A DNA stretch of 9,717 nt from positions 1 to 9,717 of the forward strand of contig JBOGIR010000298.1 in the NCBI GenBank assembly GCA_050742335.1. The letters run 5' to 3'. Both the position numbers and the translations under genes were made by a program. The DNA comes from DATCJA01 sp050742335 (GTDB lineage: Bacteria; Acidobacteriota; Vicinamibacteria; Vicinamibacterales; UBA2999). The notes under the pieces are model-generated. The model made no database searches and had not been told where the DNA came from. It was given only the letters and a program-made list of their open reading frames with translations. Shown one piece after another: positions 6,280 to 9,717 of this stretch. Every line of letters begins with the position of its first letter. The stretch's first letter is position 1.

Positions 6280-6771
6280 ATGAAAGGTATGAAAGGTATT
6301 GTGCTGTTCGTGGCGGGATTGATAGTGGGCCTCGCCGTGCAGGCCGGGCTCGCGCAGAGCCAGAACGTGGTGATGATGAACCACGTGGGCATCAACGTGC
6401 CCAACATTCCTGACGCGATCACCTATTACACACAGAAGATGGGCTACCGGGAGGCATTCCGCGCGACCGATGCGAAGGGACAGCCCACGCTCGTGTACCT
6501 GCACATCAGCCGGAACACCTTCCTCGAGCTGGGTCAGGCCAATGCCGAGCGGCCCGCCGGCTTCACGCACTACGGACTGCACGTGGAGAACATCAAGTCG
6601 GCGGTGGAGATGTTCAGGCAGCACGGCATCAAGGTCAGTGACGTGAACACGAGTGCGTCGACCAACGCACTGCTGGCCAACATCACGGATCCCTACATGG
6701 GTCGCATCGAGCTGGCGGAGCTGACGCCCAACTCGCTGCATCGCAAGGCGCTCGACAGCTGGAAGCCGTAG
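6280..6771 (+). CDS. Secreted VOC-superfamily (glyoxalase-fold) protein
   Basis: This is a 163-residue single-domain protein of the vicinal oxygen chelate superfamily. Residues 1-27 form a signal peptide: lysines at 2 and 5, a hydrophobic core GIVLFVAGLIVGLAVQAG, and likely cleavage near GLAQSQ. The mature part starts with the beta strand of the first half-module, VVMMNHVGINVPN. The four usual metal-ligand positions are all filled: H35 (NHVGI), E83 (FLEL), H97 (FTHYGLHV) and E144 (RIELAE). A divalent metal enzyme such as a glyoxalase, dioxygenase or epimerase is expected, but the substrate cannot be read from the sequence. The ATG at 6280 is chosen because GGAGG (6270-6274) lies 5 nt upstream. 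An ATG at 6244 would put 12 residues before the signal peptide. The amidohydrolase gene starts 59 bp downstream on the same strand and is probably co-transcribed. Confidence 0.9.
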   Translation: MKGMKGIVLFVAGLIVGLAVQAGLAQSQNVVMMNHVGINVPNIPDAITYYTQKMGYREAFRATDAKGQPTLVYLHISRNTFLELGQANAERPAGFTHYGLHVENIKSAVEMFRQHGIKVSDVNTSASTNALLANITDPYMGRIELAELTPNSLHRKALDSWKP

Positions 6772-6779
6772 GGTGTAGA

Positions 6780-6797
6780 GGAAGCCTTTAGGCTTCC
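6780..6797. other. Intergenic hairpin between VOC and amidohydrolase genes
   Basis: GGAAGCC-TTTA-GGCTTCC is a perfect 7-bp stem with a 4-nt loop, starting 9 nt after the VOC stop codon. No T-run follows, so it is unlikely to be a full intrinsic terminator. It may stabilise the upstream message or attenuate read-through, or it may be a dispersed repeat. Confidence 0.45.
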
Positions 6798-6830
6798 GGT
6801 CCGTGTGTCGGAGGATCCAGGGAGTCGGCG

Positions 6831-8234
6831 GTGAGCGCGAGCAAAGCAAAAGGACGTTGCGTGTCGAGCCTCGTGCTCGCTGTAGCCGCGTACGCCCTGG
6901 TGTCCCTGGGGGCGGCGGGGCAGCAACCATCGGCAGGGACGGGCGCCGTTCTCTACGAAGGGGCGCTGCTCATTGCGGGCGACGGCAGCGCGCCGATTGC
7001 CAACGCCGCCTTCCTCGTGCAGGACGGCACGATCACGAGGGTCGGACGACGGGGCAACATCGTCGCTCCCGCCGGTGCAGGTCGCGTCGATCTCTCCGGG
7101 AAGACCGTGATGCCCGCGCTGATCAACGCGCACGGGCATCCGGGCTTTCAACGGGGACTGACGTACGGCCGCGAGAACTACACGCGCAGCACCTACCTGG
7201 ACGATCTCAATCGAGCCGCGTACTACGGAGTCCGCGTCGTCATGTCGCAGGGGATCGATCCCGGCGACCTCGCCTACGAGATTCGACGGGATCAGCAGGC
7301 GGGACGCGCGGACGGCGCGCGCCTGCTGATGGCCGGGCGCGGGATCGGGGCGCCGAATGCCGGCCCTGGCGCGGCGGCGTATCAAGGGATCGCGTACGAG
7401 GTGACAACCGCGGAACAGGGCAGGGCTGCGGTTCGCGAGCTGGTGGCGAAGAAGGTGGATCTCGTGAAGATCTGGGTGGACGACCGCGGTGGACGGGCAC
7501 CGCGGCTGCCGCCGCCGGTGTACCGCGCCGTCATCGACGAAGCGCATGCGCAAAAGTTGAAGGTCAACGCGCACGTTTTCTACCACGACGATGCCGTCGG
7601 CCTGGTGGACGCGGGCATCGATGGGCTCGCGCACCTCGTGCGCGACCGCGAGATGGATGGCGGCCTGATAGCCGCCATCGTGCAACGCGGCGTGTACGTG
7701 ATGCCGAATCTCGGCGGGGCCGAGCGCGGCACCCATTCGACCGTGCCGCTCTGGTTCGAGGAACCGGGCCTCATGATGCTGCTGCGCCAATCGACGCCGG
7801 CGCCGGTCATCGATCGGATCCGCGCGTCGTTCACCTCACGCGACGGTGCCACGGCGACGGCGGCACGAGGCAGGTACACGATTCTCCAGCGCAGTCTCGC
7901 CGCATTGAACAAGGCTGGAGCGCGGATCATCCTTGGATCCGACACGGGACTCGAGGATCACCTGTTCGGCTACGCGGAGCAGCGCGAGCTTGCGGAGATG
8001 GCCGGTGCCGGTATGACGCCGGCCCAGGTGATTGTGGCCGCGACGAGCCGGCCGGCCGAATATCTCGGCCTTCGCAACATGGGCAGCCTGGCGCCGGGCA
8101 AGCGTGCCGACTTCCTCGTGCTGTTCGGAAATCCTCTTGGAGACATTCGCCAGACGCGGAGCATCGAGGCGGTGTACTTCGACGGGCGCGCCATCGACCG
8201 CGCGGCCCTGCGCGGGCGGTTGGGGGGATCCTGA
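6831..8234 (+). CDS. Exported metal-dependent amidohydrolase (imidazolonepropionase/prolidase-like)
   Basis: This 467-residue protein has an N-terminal signal peptide (basic start, then SSLVLAVAAYALVSLGAAG to about residue 30). The fold is the usual amidohydrolase one: a beta-sandwich start (GALLIAGDG), KTVMPALINAHGHPG with the HxH pair H101/H103, K213 in DLVKIWVDD as the likely carboxylated lysine, H248 in VNAHVF, H268 in GLAHLV, and D371 in LGSDTG. The end is the standard NMGSLAPGKRADFLVL stretch. All catalytic metal-site positions are present, so an active hydrolase of a cyclic amide, amidine or peptide is expected. The exact substrate cannot be told. The GTG at 6831 is supported by GGGAG (6820-6824), 6 nt upstream. 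It follows the VOC gene by 59 bp, and both products are exported, which suggests a shared periplasmic or extracellular task. Confidence 0.92.
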   Translation: MSASKAKGRCVSSLVLAVAAYALVSLGAAGQQPSAGTGAVLYEGALLIAGDGSAPIANAAFLVQDGTITRVGRRGNIVAPAGAGRVDLSGKTVMPALINAHGHPGFQRGLTYGRENYTRSTYLDDLNRAAYYGVRVVMSQGIDPGDLAYEIRRDQQAGRADGARLLMAGRGIGAPNAGPGAAAYQGIAYEVTTAEQGRAAVRELVAKKVDLVKIWVDDRGGRAPRLPPPVYRAVIDEAHAQKLKVNAHVFYHDDAVGLVDAGIDGLAHLVRDREMDGGLIAAIVQRGVYVMPNLGGAERGTHSTVPLWFEEPGLMMLLRQSTPAPVIDRIRASFTSRDGATATAARGRYTILQRSLAALNKAGARIILGSDTGLEDHLFGYAEQRELAEMAGAGMTPAQVIVAATSRPAEYLGLRNMGSLAPGKRADFLVLFGNPLGDIRQTRSIEAVYFDGRAIDRAALRGRLGGS

Positions 8235-8263
8235 GCGAGGCACACGTCACGAGCCACAGGCCA

Positions 8264-8373
8264 CCACGGCAAACCACGAAGGGCACGAAGATCGCGAAGG
8301 TCACGAGCGCAGTTTGTCATGAATATTGTCGTGTCCTTCGTGACCTTCGTGTGCTTCGTGGTGTCCGCCGTGG
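8264..8373. repeat. 110-bp imperfect inverted repeat made of ACGAAG-type short units
   Basis: The left arm (CCACGGC at 8264-8270, then ACCACGAAGGGCACGAAG and related units) is mirrored by the right arm (GTCCTTCGTGACCTTCGTG, then CTTCGTGGTG and GCCGTGG at 8367-8373) around a short AT-richer centre near 8312-8330. Each arm is a run of roughly 9-nt units. Such repeats are familiar in intergenic DNA of several phyla and often cause spurious ORF calls with HEGHE-like translations. It fills the gap between the amidohydrolase and the dehydrogenase and would fold into a long hairpin in RNA. Confidence 0.75.
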
Positions 8374-8388
8374 ACATTTGAGGGATCG

Positions 8389-9681
8389 ATGACACAGGAC
8401 ATCGTTCGGGACATGGCCTTCGAGATGGCGGCCTCGAGCATCCGCTTTGGTGTCGGGGTGACGCGCGAAGTCGGCATGGACCTCGCCGACTTTGGTGCGC
8501 GACTCGTGCTCGTGCTGACCGATCCGGTGGTGCGCGACCTCCCGCCTGCGCTGCGCGTGATCGAGTCGCTCGAGGCCAGCCAGGTGCCATTCGCCCTGTA
8601 CGACAAGGTCCGCGTCGAACCGACAGACGAGTCGTTCCAGGATGCGATCGCCTTCGGGCGCTCGCGTCCTTTCGACGCGTTTGTCGCCGTCGGCGGCGGC
8701 TCCACGCTGGATACCGCCAAGGCCGTCAATCTCTACACGACATATCCGCCGGCCCACTTTCTCGACTACGTCAACCCGCCGATCGGCAAGGGACTGCCCG
8801 TACCGGGGCCGCTCAAGCCGCTGATGGCCATTCCCACGACGGCGGGCACCGGCAGCGAGACGACGGGCGTCGCCATCTTCGACTTGCAGCGCATGCACGC
8901 GAAGACCGGCATCGCGAATCGCCGCCTCAAGCCGACGCTCGGCTATCTCGATCCTGACAACACCCGGACCGTGCCGCCGCAGGTCGCGGCGTCGACCGGG
9001 CTCGACATTCTCAGCCACGCTGTGGAATCGTTCACGGCCGCGCCCTTCACGAGCCGCCCGCATCCGGGGAGGCCGGCGCTCCGGCCGGCGTACCAGGGCT
9101 CGAATCCCATCAGCGACATCTGGGCGCTCGAGGCGATGCGGATCGTCTCGCAGTACCTGGTTCGCGTTGTGGACGATGCCTCCGACGACGAGGCGCGCGC
9201 GAAGATGCTGCTCGCGGCGTCGTATGCGGGCCTGGGATTCGGGAATGCCGGCGTGCATCTGCCGCACGGCATGTCGTACGCGGTGTCGGGCAATGTGAAG
9301 AGCTATCGGCCGGCGGGCTACGTCACCGGGCACGCGCTGGTGCCTCATGGCATGTCGGTGGTGCTGAACGCGCCGTCGGTGTTCCGGTTCACCGCGTCCG
9401 CCAGTCCGGATCGTCACCTGCAGGCGGCGCAGGCGCTCGGCGCCGACGTATCGCGTACGCGGGCCGAGGATGCGGGAACGATCCTGGCGGACCGGATTAC
9501 CTGGTTCATGCAGCGGCTTCAAATGCCGAACGGGTTGAAGGCCATCGGTTATTCAACGGCAGACATACCGGCACTGGTGGAAGGGACGCTGCCGCAGCAC
9601 CGTGTGACGAAGCTGTCGCCGCGTCCGGCGGGGCCCGAGGAGCTCGCGAAGCTCTTCGAGGATGCGATGGTAGCGTGGTGA
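8389..9681 (+). CDS. Iron-dependent alcohol dehydrogenase, hydroxyacid-oxoacid transhydrogenase type
   Basis: This 430-residue protein belongs to group III iron-dependent alcohol dehydrogenases and strongly resembles animal ADHFE1 (hydroxyacid-oxoacid transhydrogenase, EC 1.1.99.24). That enzyme oxidises 4-hydroxybutyrate to succinate semialdehyde while reducing 2-oxoglutarate to 2-hydroxyglutarate, without free NAD. Recognisable family stretches are VRVEPTD, VAVGGGSTLDT (GGGST 102-106), FLDYVNPPIGKG, TTAGTGSETTGVAIFD, RPAYQGSNPISDIWA, GFGNAGVHLPHGMSY, VPHGMSVVL, DIPALVEGTLPQ and RVTKLSPRP. The metal ligands expected from the superfamily are present: D206, H210, H293 and H320. There is no targeting peptide, so it should be cytoplasmic. 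The ATG at 8389 has GAGGG (8380-8384) 4 nt upstream. Substrate assignment is by family resemblance only, and a related hydroxyacid dehydrogenase is possible. It is separated from the amidohydrolase by an inverted repeat and may have its own promoter. Confidence 0.93.
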   Translation: MTQDIVRDMAFEMAASSIRFGVGVTREVGMDLADFGARLVLVLTDPVVRDLPPALRVIESLEASQVPFALYDKVRVEPTDESFQDAIAFGRSRPFDAFVAVGGGSTLDTAKAVNLYTTYPPAHFLDYVNPPIGKGLPVPGPLKPLMAIPTTAGTGSETTGVAIFDLQRMHAKTGIANRRLKPTLGYLDPDNTRTVPPQVAASTGLDILSHAVESFTAAPFTSRPHPGRPALRPAYQGSNPISDIWALEAMRIVSQYLVRVVDDASDDEARAKMLLAASYAGLGFGNAGVHLPHGMSYAVSGNVKSYRPAGYVTGHALVPHGMSVVLNAPSVFRFTASASPDRHLQAAQALGADVSRTRAEDAGTILADRITWFMQRLQMPNGLKAIGYSTADIPALVEGTLPQHRVTKLSPRPAGPEELAKLFEDAMVAW

Positions 9682-9690
9682 CAACATCTA

Positions 9691-9717
9691 TGGATCGATG
9701 ATCGATGATGTGATCAT
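9691..9717. repeat. GATCGATGAT tandem repeat at the right edge
   Basis: After the dehydrogenase stop codon, the sequence repeats GGATCGATGATCGATGATG and contains the 14-mer GATCGATGATGTGA (9700-9713), which is the reverse complement of 248-261. It continues past the window edge. This appears to be a dispersed intergenic repeat of this genome. Confidence 0.45.

Noticed and set aside
8319..8328. CATGAATATT shared with the palindrome at 5891
   Set aside because: This copy has no matching second arm and lies in the centre of a different repeat, so a 10-base match is likely chance.
8264..8373. CRISPR-like or coding repeat between amidohydrolase and dehydrogenase
   Set aside because: The units are short, contiguous and mirrored, with no regular spacers. 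The histidine- or threonine-rich translations are typical artefacts of this repeat.
6803..8392. Long plus-strand frame overlapping the amidohydrolase gene, and the minus-strand frame at 6693-7790
   Set aside because: Both are alternative-frame shadows in GC-rich DNA. The amidohydrolase frame has the signal peptide, complete metal site and a ribosome-binding site.

Overview
This 9.7 kb window is GC-rich, gene-dense bacterial DNA. An Acidobacteriota genome, perhaps of the Vicinamibacteria type, is the best guess. The reasons are paralogous Hanks-type kinases with a C-terminal TolB/PD40-like propeller, many small GC-rich intergenic repeats, and a secreted amidohydrolase and glyoxalase-fold protein side by side. 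No rRNA, tRNA or marker gene confirms the taxonomy.

Left part (1-1704): the first 70 codons of a serine/threonine kinase run off the left edge on the minus strand. Behind it lies a 31-codon stub of another kinase N-terminus, which breaks off inside the glycine-rich loop. After a GAAC-rich spacer come a 30-bp perfect palindrome and, 7 nt later, the GTG start of an intact DUF4143-type AAA+ ATPase on the plus strand.

Middle (1853-5762, minus strand): a large membrane-anchored receptor kinase (kinase domain, one membrane segment, extracytoplasmic beta-propeller) is followed downstream by an exported protein with a POTRA-like domain and HEAT-like repeats. Between them sits a 56-bp palindromic element. 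The same flanking sequence occurs uninterrupted at 414-441, so the window holds both an occupied and an apparently empty site.

Right-centre (5763-6279): 517 bp with no intact gene, but it can be read as wreckage of a second DUF4143 ATPase. It has a palindrome with the same half-site as the one in front of the intact ATPase, then a 167-bp element with 22-bp perfect inverted termini, then a frameshifted piece of the C-terminal nuclease-like domain.

Right (6280-9681, plus strand): three enzymes in a row. They are a secreted VOC/glyoxalase-fold protein with a complete H/E/H/E metal site, an exported metal-dependent amidohydrolase with a complete site, and an iron-dependent alcohol dehydrogenase closely resembling hydroxyacid-oxoacid transhydrogenase (ADHFE1). 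The first two are probably co-transcribed. A 110-bp inverted repeat built of short ACGAAG-type units separates the third. These genes look like ordinary metabolism.

The most interesting content is the pair of palindrome-linked DUF4143 ATPase loci, one intact and one decayed, and the small palindromic elements. No complete new multi-gene defence or mobile system is evident.
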